Positions 11,558 to 21,725 of a stretch of DNA of 64,000 nt are shown here, in pieces. The notes beneath the pieces were generated by a model that ran no database searches, was not told where the DNA came from, and saw only the letters and a program-made list of their open reading frames with translations. The stretch is taken from contig KB445803.1 of the NCBI GenBank assembly GCA_000320605.2, positions 1,000,617 through 1,064,616 of the forward strand, given 5' to 3'. Made by a program: the position numbers and the translations under genes. The DNA is from Gelatoporia subvermispora B (lineage: Eukaryota; Basidiomycota; Agaricomycetes; Polyporales; Gelatoporiaceae). Numbering within the stretch: position 1 is the first letter of the stretch; every line of letters begins with the position of its first letter.

Positions 11558-13630
11558 GAATATAAATTTTTGATCCTTGTTATTGCTGTCTATTGTTCTG
11601 TGATGGACTCTTCGGCTTGCGGTTCGTAGTCGTCTCGGTCAACGGAGCGTCCTTACTATTAACGCTTGTGGACAATGTCCAGTGATGTCTGAGCCATCGT
11701 TGTTATATTCCTGGACACGTTGGTGGTCAGATCTTCCCTGTGGAATTTCAGCCCCGCCACCAGGTCAGTCTCGTTTGCCGAATCGGGGAGTATCACATGA
11801 AAGTAACGGCCGGAGTCCCGGACCATCCATTGACGTCGACGTTCTTGTCTGGTAGTGTACACACCACTGACCAGTCAAGTACAACTAGTCGCGTTGCGAA
11901 TTACTCCTCCTTCGACATTGCGTCAAGATACTCTGTGCTTTCTTTCCTCCGGTCTACGTCTAATTACTTTCATGCCTGCGATGCGATAGACCCTGATGCG
12001 ATGTACCCTGATGCGATGTAGCGAAACTCGACTCGGCAACTCGGATAATCTGATGTTCATGACAATACCTCCCTGTACCTCCGCGTATCTGACAGTGTGG
12101 CCTGTTTTTGGCAACACAATGGGGCAAGCGCGATGCCGGGCCTACTATACTCGCGGGTGTTGCTTTTGTACCCATCCTGGCTCTCTGCGTGCCCCCTGTC
12201 CACCTCATCGCCTGAGCAGTTCGTTTTCGGACCTCATGGACCCGCGCGAGTCCCCGCCATCACATCGCGGGCCGGCCCCATTGGGTGTCAAATCCTCTAG
12301 CGTGCACATACTCATCACATCCATCTGAACGAGAGCAGCGGCTGAAGAGCACTGGACTAGTATCTCTTGTTACTGCGTCTTACCCGAGAGGACTGGGAAT
12401 CCTATAGAATTACCCAGGAGGATTTGTGCATGCGATAATCTGCGTCTCATTTGGCATTACGCGGAATAGCAGCAACCGCACGAAGGTCCCGCATCAAGTG
12501 CGATGCAATCAGTCAACACATACTACTACGCAGTCAAACATATCGCAAGCCCTGGAGGCGGAGAGATGAAAGTGCCAAGTGGCCCACAAACGCATAAGTG
12601 CTCTATTGTGCGTGGTAAATAGTCGGGCAAGTGAAAGGACTCGCCCGGGGCATTTCCCAGTATTCGGTACGAAGTAGAGGGAATAGACTGATTGAATTTC
12701 CTTTTCAGTATCCTTGGTAATCCGACCCTATTCGTCACCGGCCCTGGTTGAAGTCGTTATGTTCGTGATCTGAGCCTATGTGCGCGGCCGCTACGCCCTT
12801 CGAATTCATGGATATGCTCAATAACTACGGCACCCGTTCCACCGTCGGTCATGCATGTTAGTACGACACGTGGTCCGACATGTTTCTCTCCTCGGATTAC
12901 AAGGCGTCCGGCATGCTCTTCAAGCCCCGTGAACAGTAGATGGGCGTGCTGCATTATCATAAAGAATAGTTACTTGCTGTTCCTGGACGCCAACCTGTCT
13001 CCAGTCCTCAGTCCTGGGGGCGGGGCACGTGTTCAGCGCACTTTACCGCCGCTGCCTGCACGGTCGACAGTACTTGGCTGAACTCGCGCAGCGCTTAGTT
13101 CTCTCGCTGTGTTCGCTTCCTTCGGTCCTGTGCATGGATCATGCCAGGTGACATTGAATGCATTTGCTAGGATCGAAGACAGCTTTCATGCTGGAGTGGA
13201 GCCGACGCACTCTGTGGCACAATGTACAATGGGCGCTCTTGCTACTACTAGTGATCTGTGTTCTCACTTTGGACGGCCGTCGAACAAATTTACCAACAAG
13301 CTGCAAGCCAACCACTAACTGTGCACCTGGACCGGTCACGAGCGTTGTCTCCTCTTGCGAATAGTCCCCACTAGCCACCTTCGAATTTGAGATGTTCGGT
13401 GTCATAAGCTATGATTCTGCGAATAGAGGGTCTCTGTGCGCAAGTCCCCTCATTGATCAAGCGATTTTCTGCCACAGCAGTACTGGATCCTATGATCCCT
13501 TGCAGAGCGACAGAGATTTTGAATACTGTCTCACTTTAAACCCTCGCTTCTAAACTCCATGCGCATCTATATTGCCACATCGGAGGTTGCAGGCTCACAC
13601 ACTGCGCGTGAACGTGCATCGACACGAACA
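11558..13630. other. Two-kilobase gap without a recognisable gene
   Basis: Between MSH3 and copy A of the ribonuclease duplication I find only short open frames with no domains, no codon-use continuity and no splice logic linking them. A 15-bp tandem duplication is listed separately. The stretch may be the MSH3 3' region plus decayed or spacer sequence. Confidence 0.4.
11991..12020. repeat. 15-bp unit repeated twice in tandem
   Basis: The unit ccctgatgcgatgta occurs exactly twice (11991-12005 and 12006-12020). A shorter, imperfect copy (cctgcgatgcgataga) lies immediately before it. It is a small replication-slippage type repeat in non-coding sequence. Confidence 0.8.
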
Positions 13631-15095
13631 GTTAAAAGCCGATGGATGCAGCTCCAAGAGTCAGGTCATTGCGTTCCCCGCAACCCCCAGCTCCTCAGCT
13701 ATGTTGAAGCAGCTCTTCCTCGTACTTGCAGTCGCGGGCTGCTTTGTGTCGGCTAACCCCACCTCCGCCGTAAATTGTGGTAACGGCAAGATCAGTGACG
13801 CCGCCGTTAGCAGAAACTACAACGAGGGGCTTAGGCTTCTCCAGGCGGGCGCGACTGTCAGCAGCAACTCAGGTAGATATGAGCCCGGAACTTATAAACT
13901 CGTCTGCTAACCTTAAGACAGGGCGCCAATATCCACGCAGGTACGGCGACAATGACGGACTGAACCTCAGCGGCCAGTGTGGTTCGCAACTGTACGAGGT
14001 ATAGTATTTCATATTGCGATGTTCTCTCTTTCACGGTTGGCGTGTCGCAGTTCCCTCTTATCAAGGGCAATTCGCCATTTGGTCACCTCGATAACGCTGG
14101 TAACGATCGTGTCATCTTTTCGCAAGCAAATGGATATTGCGCGTAAGTCGCCGCTTGAGTCAGCCTGGAGGGATTTATCGCTGACTGCTTATATTCTGGT
14201 CCAGTTCCATCACCCATACCGGCGCTTCCACTGCCAACGGATTCGTACTGTGCAAAAACGTGCGGAGCGAGGATGATGTTGACAGTTCCTGATCCGGTGC
14301 ATATTTGCGCATTTAGTAGTCTGTGAATCGTGTGATGCACGCATAGTTCAACCTATGCCCGTTGCCAATCGAGATGTTATTCGGTGCACCATCGTTTATG
14401 TGGGGTAGTATGCCAGGTCCTGCTGAACAATGTGACTTCAAGAACTTGATATGCACTCGGAGGTTAGCATTTTTCTCAACGCAACTAGAAGTCATGTCTG
14501 TCTAGTATCAAATAATCAGTGGCTGTTCGGTATTCGCTGGGCGAATGACGTCCGGATTCTGCAGGTTCAATTATACTCATCGAAGAAAATTGAAGACAGT
14601 ACCTACTTCCATGACCTAGCACTCACTCTAGCTACCGTGTAGGCTAGAGCCGCCCTAATTACTAAATGACTTACTAACGGAGACATCATTCAAATACAAA
14701 TGCGAACGTTTGATGCGAATTGTACCTGCGGTGTCACTCAAAAACCTAAGAACCCGAATGCATGCGATGCGATCCTAGTCTCGGCACTACTAGAGTCGTA
14801 TTCTACCCATATTGACGGAAAGATATGAAGTGCTTGTACCCACCATTTGTCTTTGTCCACAGCACCGAACGCGTCATTCAGCATGTTATCAAGACAGCTC
14901 ATACTGTGCGATATGAGGCGCATAATTATACTGTCACAGATCTAGGCATTGCAGATGCAACTACGGCGCGCTACTGTATGTACCAGCGATAGTGGAATGC
15001 AGCAAACATGAGAATGACACAGCACACAAAACATGGGATCCGTCCGTCACCCCGCCCCAACCCGCCGCCTCGCCACGACGCGCCGCGCCCGCGCG
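13630..15095 (+). repeat. Copy A of a large inverted duplication (partner 32950-34330, minus)
   Basis: This block aligns by eye, colinearly and in reverse complement, with 32950-34330. It begins at the core promoter of a ribonuclease gene, spans the gene and continues about 0.8 kb downstream. Matching strings include gcatagNtcaacctatgcc after the stop codon, cctacttc..tagcNctcactctagc, and gtagtggaatgcagcaaac near 14993 with its partner near 33048. The last matched part (catgggatc..caccccgcccc..gccgcctcgccacgacgcgc) ends near 15090. The two copies differ by many substitutions and small indels, so the duplication is not recent. Exact edges need a dot plot. Confidence 0.8.
13701..14292 (+). CDS. 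Secreted ribonuclease T1-family protein, copy A, catalytic His replaced
   Basis: Exons 13701-13872, 13922-13998, 14051-14142 and 14205-14292 give 142 residues. A signal peptide (MLKQLFLVLAVAGCFVSA) is followed by a guanyl-specific ribonuclease T1 fold. Compared with RNase T1, the Tyr38 region reads YPRRY, so the position of catalytic His40 is Arg (codon CGC, 13936-13938). The Glu58 (YEFPLI), Arg77 (NDRVIF) and His92 (ITHTGAS) equivalents are present. The frame runs 11 codons past the lysine where copy B stops. The TATA position upstream reads gttaaaag instead of tataaaag. All three introns sit where they do in copy B. This looks like a gene drifting to loss or to a non-enzymatic role. Splicing is predicted, not shown. 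Confidence 0.75.
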
Positions 15096-15132
15096 TCATC
15101 GGCTCTACACACACATCGGACTGAGCACCCGC
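14293..15132. other. Frame-broken conserved sequence downstream of ribonuclease copy A
   Basis: This stretch aligns with 32950-33700 on the other strand. One frame here reads WLFGIRWANDVRILQVQLYS and the partner reads WPFEIGGTSGFEGAKLYSW at the same place. Reading frames are interrupted by stops and shifts in both copies, most clearly here (tag after the stretch matching VTDPGIVDATTY in the partner). It may be a decayed gene of unknown type that was duplicated with the ribonuclease. I recognise no family. Confidence 0.4.
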
Positions 15133-16560
15133 TCATTGGTTCGCACACTGCACACGCGGCTCGCCCTCATCCTCGTCCATTGGCTCGCTGCCGCCCGCGG
15201 CCCGTTCGCGCTGCCGTGCGTCGACCTCGCCGAGCTCGACCTCCTCCAGTAGCACGGTCTTCGGGAAGTGCTCCACGGGATCCCGGGGCGGGAGCACCTT
15301 CTCGAGGAACTGGATGTCCTCGGGGTTGATCCGATCGGGGAACCTGACGGTGAACTTGATGAAAAGGTCGCCCGGCTCGTGGTGTCGTTGCGAGGGCATA
15401 CCCTGCCCAGGGATGACCTTGAGGTCGTCTGCGCGCGGGGTGAGCATTATGTAAAGCGTGATGGGACACGTAAAAATTGCTCACCATTCTTGATGATCTC
15501 GCCGGGGTGGATGTTGATGATGAGTGCGCGGTCGTCCAGATGCTTGATCGCAAACTGGCCACCGCCGAGGGCAGTGAGCAGGTCAATCTCCTGCTCGTAG
15601 AACAGGTCGTTGTCGTGCCGCTTGAAGCGCTCATGCGGCTTCTCCTCGATAACAATGATAACATCTCCGGGGGTAACGCCAGGTGCCTGGTCCGACTCGC
15701 CGCGGAAGGTAATCGTCTGGCCACCCTTCATACCCTTGTCGATGTGCACTTCGAGCATCTTCTTCTCGGAAACGGTCTTCTTGCCCAAGCACTGCTTGCA
15801 GCGGTCCTTCGAGTTGATGATCTCGCCGACACCATTGCAGTCGTCACACGGCTGCTGCAGCTGCTGGATCATCGGGCCCATCTGGCGCATCGTGATCCGG
15901 ACACCGCGGCCACCACATGAGTTGCACGTCCGCACCGCGCCCTCCTTGCCGCCCTTGCCGCTGCACTTGCTACAGATAACGTGGCGCGTAAGCGCGAGCT
16001 TTGTTGTCTTGCCCTTGTACAGGTCCTCGAGCGTGACGTGTACGCGGTGCACAAGGTCCTTCGTCTTGCGCGGGCCCTGCCGCGAGGGGCCGCCTCCGCC
16101 TCCGAAGAACCCGCCGCCTCCGCCGAATAGGTGGCTGAAAAGATCCTGGAACGGATTAAGTTCGGCGTACGCGTAAGAGTTGGGAAAAACGCACTTGTGG
16201 GTCCATACCACCCATGCCGCCCGACTCTGAAAGGCCCGCCTCTCCCCGTGCATCGTATACTCGGCGTTTGTCGGGGTCGGAGACAACTTCGTATGCATGT
16301 GTGACTTCTTTGAACAGTTCCGGGTCACCACCCTTGTCTGGATGTAGTCGCAGCGCCCTTTATTCGCAACGGAAAAAATTGAGCATGAGTCAAAATCGAT
16401 GAAGGACATGATCGTACTTTTTGCGGTAGGCCTTTTTCAGGTCGGCCTCGGACGCGTCGGGAGAAACCTCGAGGAGATCGTAGTATTTCCTGTACGGTGG
16501 GGACGATCAGCACGGATACGGGGGATGCGCGCTGGCTCAAACTCACGTCTCTTTGACCAT
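15133..16560 (-). CDS. YDJ1: Type I Hsp40 co-chaperone, Ydj1/DNAJA family, with CaaX box
   Basis: Exon 1 encodes MVKET (start 16560). The J domain follows (KYYDLLEVSPDASEADLKKAYRKK, intron, ALRLHPDKGGDP with the HPD motif). Next come a G/F-rich linker (GGGGGFFGGGGG) and the zinc-finger domain with four CxxCxGxG-type repeats (CSKCSGKG, CNSCGGRG, CDDCNGVG, CKQCLGKK) near 15980-15780. The two beta-barrel substrate domains follow. The C terminus ends VQCANQ, a CaaX-type prenylation signal like those of Ydj1 and DNAJA1, which anchors part of the pool to ER and mitochondrial membranes. It delivers non-native proteins to cytosolic Hsp70 and stimulates its ATPase. Length (about 400 residues) and domain order are normal. 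Confidence 0.95.
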
Positions 16561-16997
16561 GGTTGTGGCCAGGAGGGGGGTAGGGGGATGGGTCGGGAGG
16601 GGTAGAGGGAGTCAGGGACGAGAGGGAATGGGAACTGGACGCAAGACAGATGGCAGAACAGCCGCCGAGGACAGGGAGAGATAAAAGACCACCCGTCGAA
16701 CGCGATGGAAGTCCCCAGAATATTCTTCACCGCACGCACTGCTCACTGCCTTTTTGGGCCTCCACATACCCTGATCCGGCAATACCGGCCTACCGCAGCC
16801 TTCCGCGCCCTTCGCCGGGGCACGGTCCAATCCGCGGCCATCGCGTAAGCCGTCCCCGGCCGGTGGCGTCCATCTCAGCCAATGAGATACGTTCCCCGGT
16901 GATGGTATATTGTACACAGGCGCCCTGCACGGCATCCTCGGCCTTCTGTTCCCCGAGCTCCCATAAACTACAGGTTCTGCCACAGTAGTACGCAGCC
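16561..16997. promoter_or_regulatory. Intergenic region upstream of the YDJ1 gene
   Basis: About 440 bp lie between the NIT2 stop and the YDJ1 start, both on the minus strand. On the coding strand the 150 bp before the ATG are CT-rich (ccctcccc..ctacccctcccgacccatcccc), a common fungal promoter/5' UTR feature. I see no clear heat-shock element but did not scan exhaustively. Confidence 0.4.
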
Positions 16998-18526
16998 TCA
17001 AAAACCCTCTGCGACATTGCGATACACATCGAACCGCCGCTGCGTCGTGACCGGGATACCCACCCGCGCGTCGTGCATCACCTGCGGGTCTACGACGCGT
17101 CAGCAGCATGCATTCGTCCACTAGCCGCCGCACTTACCAATGTCCGCGTATATAATCTCTTCATCGTGCCCTGCTTCTGCCAATGTCCGGGCCCTGTCCC
17201 CGTATTTGTCAGGACCGGCGGAGATTACGCGACGCACACACTTACATCGGGTCAAGCACCATCGAATGCCCCCACGCATGGTATCCTGCAGTCATGTCTC
17301 GTGCGGGACTGCACATTGCAAAGAATACTTGGTTGTCCACAGCGCTACAAGTCGTCAACTCCAGGAACATCCACGGATAATGCAGTGTCGCGTACCGTGC
17401 TCGCTGCAAGAGCTCCCAGTGTAGAGGACCCGTGGTCAGGTTGAATGCACCGGGGAATATCAGCATCTGGCATCCTATCACAGAAGTTGTATGAGCCACG
17501 CTTCATGTGAGGAGGGTGCGATGCTGACCTTTGCGCGCGAGTATCATGGCGAGCTCGGGGAACCGCACATCATAGCAGATACCAAGTCCGATGCGTGCAA
17601 ACTCTGCAGAGGCCGCAGTAAGCTCACGAGGTCCCATCTAAGAACGCAGCCCTTACCTGTGTCGAAGAAGTTGATATCGCTCCCGCCCGTGAGCGTCGTG
17701 CTTTCCTGTGAGCGCAAGCGATCAGAATGCCGGAGACAGCACAGCTAGAGGGCACGCACCGTGAAGGTGATCTTCCCCGGGATGTCAATATCAAAGAGGT
17801 GCATCTTGCGATGTGTCGCAACGAGCCTGCCTGGGAAATTTGTTCCTTGGGAATGATGGACACGGATATGATCGTGGATGGAAATGCACCTTCCGGCGAG
17901 TATACTGTAGCAGTGTTGTACAAATTCCCATCTTTTGAGTCCCTCTCCGGTATCGAGCCTTAGTACGCACTTCAACGCGTGCGGGCACATCGATGAGCTT
18001 CCAGACGTACCTCCGATCAACCACACGCCCGCCTCCTTCGCTGCGCCTGAGAGCATGCGCACAGACTCGCTCGGCGAAGCAGCCGCATCATACGCCTCGC
18101 CGGGCTTGTAATCAATAGGCTCAGCATATATCGGGAAGTACTGGTGACCGTATGGCGAGTTGAACACTTCCTGTCGGGAAGTGCGAAGATGGATTAGCGA
18201 GGTATAAGACGGATATGAGGGGGGACGTACCGGGAGGACGACTATGTCAGGCTTGGGGTGTGCTCCATTCTCGCCACTGGCTGCCTTCAGAATCATATCA
18301 TGCGCATGCTTGATGTTTGCTGTGCGAAGCCGATTAGAGCCCTGTATGTCGTGCTAGATGGTTCCCAGGTGGTATGCGCACCAGCCTTGTCTGAGCCGAT
18401 CTCGCCCAACTGCACGAGGGCGAGCCTGAACGGCTTGAACGTCGGAGGCGGAGTAGACATGTTTCGGCGAAATGTAAGCGGGATCTGTCTGGAAGCTGGG
18501 AGAAGAGGGCGGAGGGACGGCAGCAT
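16998..18526 (-). CDS. NIT2: Nit2 nitrilase-family omega-amidase
   Basis: The nitrilase-family triad is visible: Glu before [12 protein letters not shown], Lys in [17 protein letters not shown] and Cys in [16 protein letters not shown]. The long conserved run [35 protein letters not shown] and the end ..[17 protein letters not shown] are diagnostic of Nit2 rather than other nitrilases. Nit2 hydrolyses alpha-ketoglutaramate and alpha-ketosuccinamate. Two in-frame starts exist. The one at 18460 begins [19 protein letters not shown], as in cytosolic Nit2. The one at 18526 adds 22 residues ([20 protein letters not shown]..) that look like a mitochondrial presequence. I annotate the longer form. 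One 51-nt intron inside the conserved [13 protein letters not shown] block has no in-frame stop, so unspliced mRNA would stay open. Confidence 0.92.
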
Positions 18527-18938
18527 GCGGGATGCCGCGCACAAGGAGGTGGGCACCGAGAAAGGCACGGAGATGGGGTTGCGGCGTGAGCCAAACGATA
18601 AGATAAGATCAGATTGAGGTGGGAGATCGGAGGTTATCGATCGTGATCCGCATGTTTTGATCCTCGCACGGGCGACCTCAGTCCGCAGCGCTGCTTCCCT
18701 GGCTGACAGACTCGTCTACGCAATCCAACGCAATCTCGTTGGATCTCCGCCAATCCACCGGTATATCTGAGGGGCTACTCCAAGTGAATCTTCGGTAACT
18801 CATTGCACACCACTAGCATCTAGCAAGTACTAATATCTGACATCGCTCGGCATCCTCGGATCTGTGTACTACTCGCGGCTACTAAAGCATCGGGGCCAAG
18901 ATCAATCGCGCTATCGCACTCAGACCACCTCCCTTACC
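18527..18938. promoter_or_regulatory. Divergent promoter region, NIT2 and lipid kinase
   Basis: This 412-bp region separates the divergent NIT2 and kinase start codons. It contains a direct repetition of caatc..cgcaatctcgttggat-type sequence near 18720-18760 but no motif that I can name. Confidence 0.4.
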
Positions 18939-20238
18939 ATGCCTCTTCTCGTCATCTACAATCCCACAAGCGGAGCAGGCACGGCCGCCTCTCTGTTCAC
19001 CGAACACGTTCTCCCGCTGCTCGAGCAGCACGGACACACGCTAACCCAGGTATCTCCTACCGAGCACCCCGGTCACGCCGGCGAGCTCGTGCGTGAGTTC
19101 CTGGTCAAGTACCCCGGACCCATTACCGTTGTCATCGGCGGCGGGGACGGCACGCTGCACGAGGTCATCCAAGCACTCAACGACGCGCCCTCGACTGCCG
19201 CCTCCGCGCCCCCGCGTATCTCATTCGCGCTCGTCCCTTGCGGGACGGCCAACGCGCTCTACGCCTCGCTCTACCCGCCATCAAGTCCCCCCTCCCAGGA
19301 CGGCTCCGCCGACGCCGACGCCGAGCTTGCCCACAAGTTACGCTCCGTCCGCGCCTTCCTAGCCGGCGCACCGCCTGCACCACTCGCCCTCGCCTACACA
19401 ACCCTCCTCCCCGCGCCCTACTCCCGCTCCACCCCCCCACGCACTGCGCTCTCCGCCGTCGTTGCCTCCACCGCGCTGCACGCGACGCTTCTGCACGCCT
19501 CCGAGGCCCTCCGCGCCGCGCACCCGGGGATCGAGCGCTTCAAGCTCGCCGCCGCGCAGCACATCGCGCGCTGGTACGCCGCGTCTGCGACGCTCTTCCC
19601 CGTACCCGGCGCGGGCACGGTGCAGGTGTGGGATCCCCGAGCGCGCGTGTGGGCGCGCCACCCCGCCAGTACACGCGCGGACCCGCTCGTCGACCTCGAG
19701 GGCCCCTTCGCGTACTTCCTCTCCGTGGTCAACGTCGACCGCCTCGAGCCGCACTTTCGCATCGCGCCCCAGGGCAGAGACGCCGGTGTAGGTGCGGCAG
19801 CTGCACATGAGTCGGGACGCGCAGCGCTGGATGTGGTCGTGCTCCGCCCTCGACGCGACCCGGCTTGTGTCGTTGATGACGAGGAGGCGCGGGCGAAGTT
19901 CGCGGAGAAGGTTGGCCGTGTGCTAGGCGCGGCGTATGAGGATGGCGCACATATCCGGTTGCGCTACACGGAGGATGGAACGATCGTGGACAATCCCGAG
20001 GCAGATGGTGAGACTGTCATAGAATACTTCCGCTGTGGAGGATGGGAGTGGGTGCCGGTACGTGTGCTCCGGTTCACCTCACAAATGAAAGCTCATGTGA
20101 CTGCAGGATGAAGTGGATGAGTATGCGCATCTCATCTGTGCTGACGGAGATATCCTGCGAATTGACCAGGGAGGCAAGGCAAATTGCGTCGCTGCTGCGC
20201 CCATAGACGAGCAGTCTGGTTTCGCGGTATATGCGTGA
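18939..20238 (+). CDS. Diacylglycerol/sphingosine kinase-type lipid kinase
   Basis: The protein starts MPLLVIYNPTSGAGTAASLF at 18939, the first strand of a DAGK catalytic fold. It continues to TVVIGGGDGTLHEVIQALND, the GGDGT nucleotide-binding signature of diacylglycerol, ceramide and sphingosine kinases. The following FALVPCGTANALYASLYP matches the P-x-GTxN segment that completes the active site. Exon 1 is one long open frame to about 20056. A 49-nt intron then leads to a last exon with LICADGDILRIDQGGKANCV and a stop at 20238. At about 415 residues it is shorter than yeast Lcb4/Lcb5 and lacks their N-terminal extension. Long-chain base kinase is the likeliest activity, but the substrate cannot be read from the sequence. 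Codon use is very GC-rich in the middle third. Confidence 0.8.
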
Positions 20239-20395
20239 AAGTACACGAACGGCGAAGCGATTATGAGCCAGCAGAGAAAGCAATTGCAAACCATTCTATT
20301 TGTAGTGTAACAGTAAAACGACTTCTGACGTCCAGTGTAGATGTGCCGTGTATCTCTGTGGTATATAGAGCGTGACCTAGCGTGTATGAGACAGA

Positions 20396-21356
20396 TTAAA
20401 CGGTGACGTTGCGCCCGACATCGCCGGCAAAGAACTTCGTGACGACAGTCTTGGCTTTCTCGTGAACCTCATCGATAGTTGCCGTGGCATCAATCTGGAT
20501 GGACAGGATCAGAATATAGGCGAGATAGGACCGCAGAGGACTGACCGTCGCAACTTTGCCCTGCTTGCTGTAGTGCTCAATGACAGGCATCGTCTGCTCC
20601 TTGTACACGCCTAACAAAAAATATTCAGAATGATTCTCGAATCGTGGCCGAACTAGAGACTCACGGAAACGCTTCTTGATGCTCTCCTCGTTATCGTCCT
20701 CACGTCCACTGGTCTTGGCGCGCTCAAGCAGACGCTTCAGCATCTCCTCTTCGGTCGTTGTGAAGAACAGCACGAGCGAGCTCTCGCAGACCTCCTCATC
20801 GAACTTCTCCGCCTGATCCATCTTGCGCGGAAATCCATCGACGAGGAATCGCCCGCGTCCGTCCGCCCAGCCCTCGCCCTCGCGCCCCTCGGCTAGCGCG
20901 TCCCGCATCGCGTTCTCGAGCAGCTTCACGGTCACCTCCATCGGAACGATCTGGCCCTCACGAATGTAGGTGCGGATCATCTCGCCGTACTGCGAGCCTT
21001 CGCGGTTCTGCTCCGCGCGAAGGAGATCACCAGCTGCAGGGATTCATTAGTGGTTTGCATATGACGTATAATGGACGACAAGCCGTACCAGACAGGTGGC
21101 AGAAACCAAAGTCCTTCACAAGGTTCGCGCACTGCGTTCCCTTGCCTGGAATCGCCGAAGGTCAAGTCCCAGTACGACGCACTTCAGCAGTGTCCTTACC
21201 AGCACCAGGACCACCGAGCACGAAGAACACAGTAACCTTGCTCTTGTCAAAGGCAGGCGCCTTGGGAGCGCTAGTCTCTCCAGCCTTCTCTTCAGCAGCA
21301 GCGGCGCTCTTGTTCAGATGCAGAGCATCGGCAATCTTGTCGAAGATGGCGGGCAT
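20396..21356 (-). CDS. URA6: UMP/CMP kinase (uridylate kinase, Ura6 family)
   Basis: The N-terminal region MPAIFDKIADALHLNK precedes the P-loop VFFVLGGPGAGKGTQCANLV. The P-loop is split by an intron exactly after GGPGAG; the unspliced reading GGPGAGKDTAEV is a coincidence of the donor sequence. The NMP-binding region ([37 protein letters not shown]), FLVDGFPRKMDQAEKF, the LID segment (ERAKTSGREDDNEESIKKRF) and the C-terminal helix follow across further introns to ..FFAGDVGRNVTV at 20396. The enzyme phosphorylates UMP and CMP with ATP and is essential in yeast. The basic, acid-poor start before the P-loop could be an organelle signal, but I cannot decide this. Length is about 260 residues. Confidence 0.9.
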
Positions 21357-21391
21357 GATGGTTCCGTTGGTAAGGGTCGGTCACAGCTGAG

Positions 21392-21565
21392 TCAATTGGG
21401 AGGATCTCTGTTGCGAACGGGAGGGACAAGGGGATCGTCGCGCTGCCTAGGCTGCTGAGATGCAGGGTACGTCTTTGCGCGGTAGTTCACAAGCCAATAG
21501 AACGCGCCAAAGGACGCCACAGAAAGGCCAAGGAAGAGGAACGGATTGGGCGCCTTGTTCGGCAT
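21392..21565 (-). CDS. Small single-pass membrane protein of 57 residues
   Basis: This intronless frame starts MPNKAPNPFLFLGLSVASFG at 21565 and contains one hydrophobic segment (FLFLGLSVASFGAFYWLVNY). A short hydrophilic tail rich in Pro, Arg and Asp follows (RQRDDPLVPPVRNRDPPN). The layout is a short N terminus, one membrane span, then Lys/Tyr and a polar tail. It resembles small inner-mitochondrial-membrane or ER proteins, but I do not recognise the family and assign no function. It lies 35 bp downstream of the UMP kinase start on the same strand and 160 bp from the divergent WD40 gene. Conservation in other fungi would settle whether it is real. Confidence 0.55.
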   Translation of the reverse strand: MPNKAPNPFLFLGLSVASFGAFYWLVNYRAKTYPASQQPRQRDDPLVPPVRNRDPPN

Positions 21566-21725
21566 AGAACGGAGATGGAAGGAGGAAGTTTGGCGTTGTT
21601 GTCCAGCGGCCTTGGTTTCTAACACGGACAAACAAACGCTGTGGCTCAACGCGTACGGTTGTGGCGCAGGCGTCGCGTCGCGCTCGCGCTCGCACTCCCA
21701 TCTCTGCTTGTACTAATCTTCTGCA

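Noticed and set aside
13630..15095. Copy A as a ribotoxin (alpha-sarcin type)
   Set aside because: The protein lacks the long basic loops and extra length of ribotoxins. Size and motif spacing fit plain RNase T1.
15167..15920. Long frames on both strands across the YDJ1 gene
   Set aside because: These are shadows of a strongly conserved, GC-rich coding sequence in other frames.
18527..18568. A further upstream NIT2 start at 18568
   Set aside because: The codon there is GTG, not ATG. The first in-frame ATG is at 18526.
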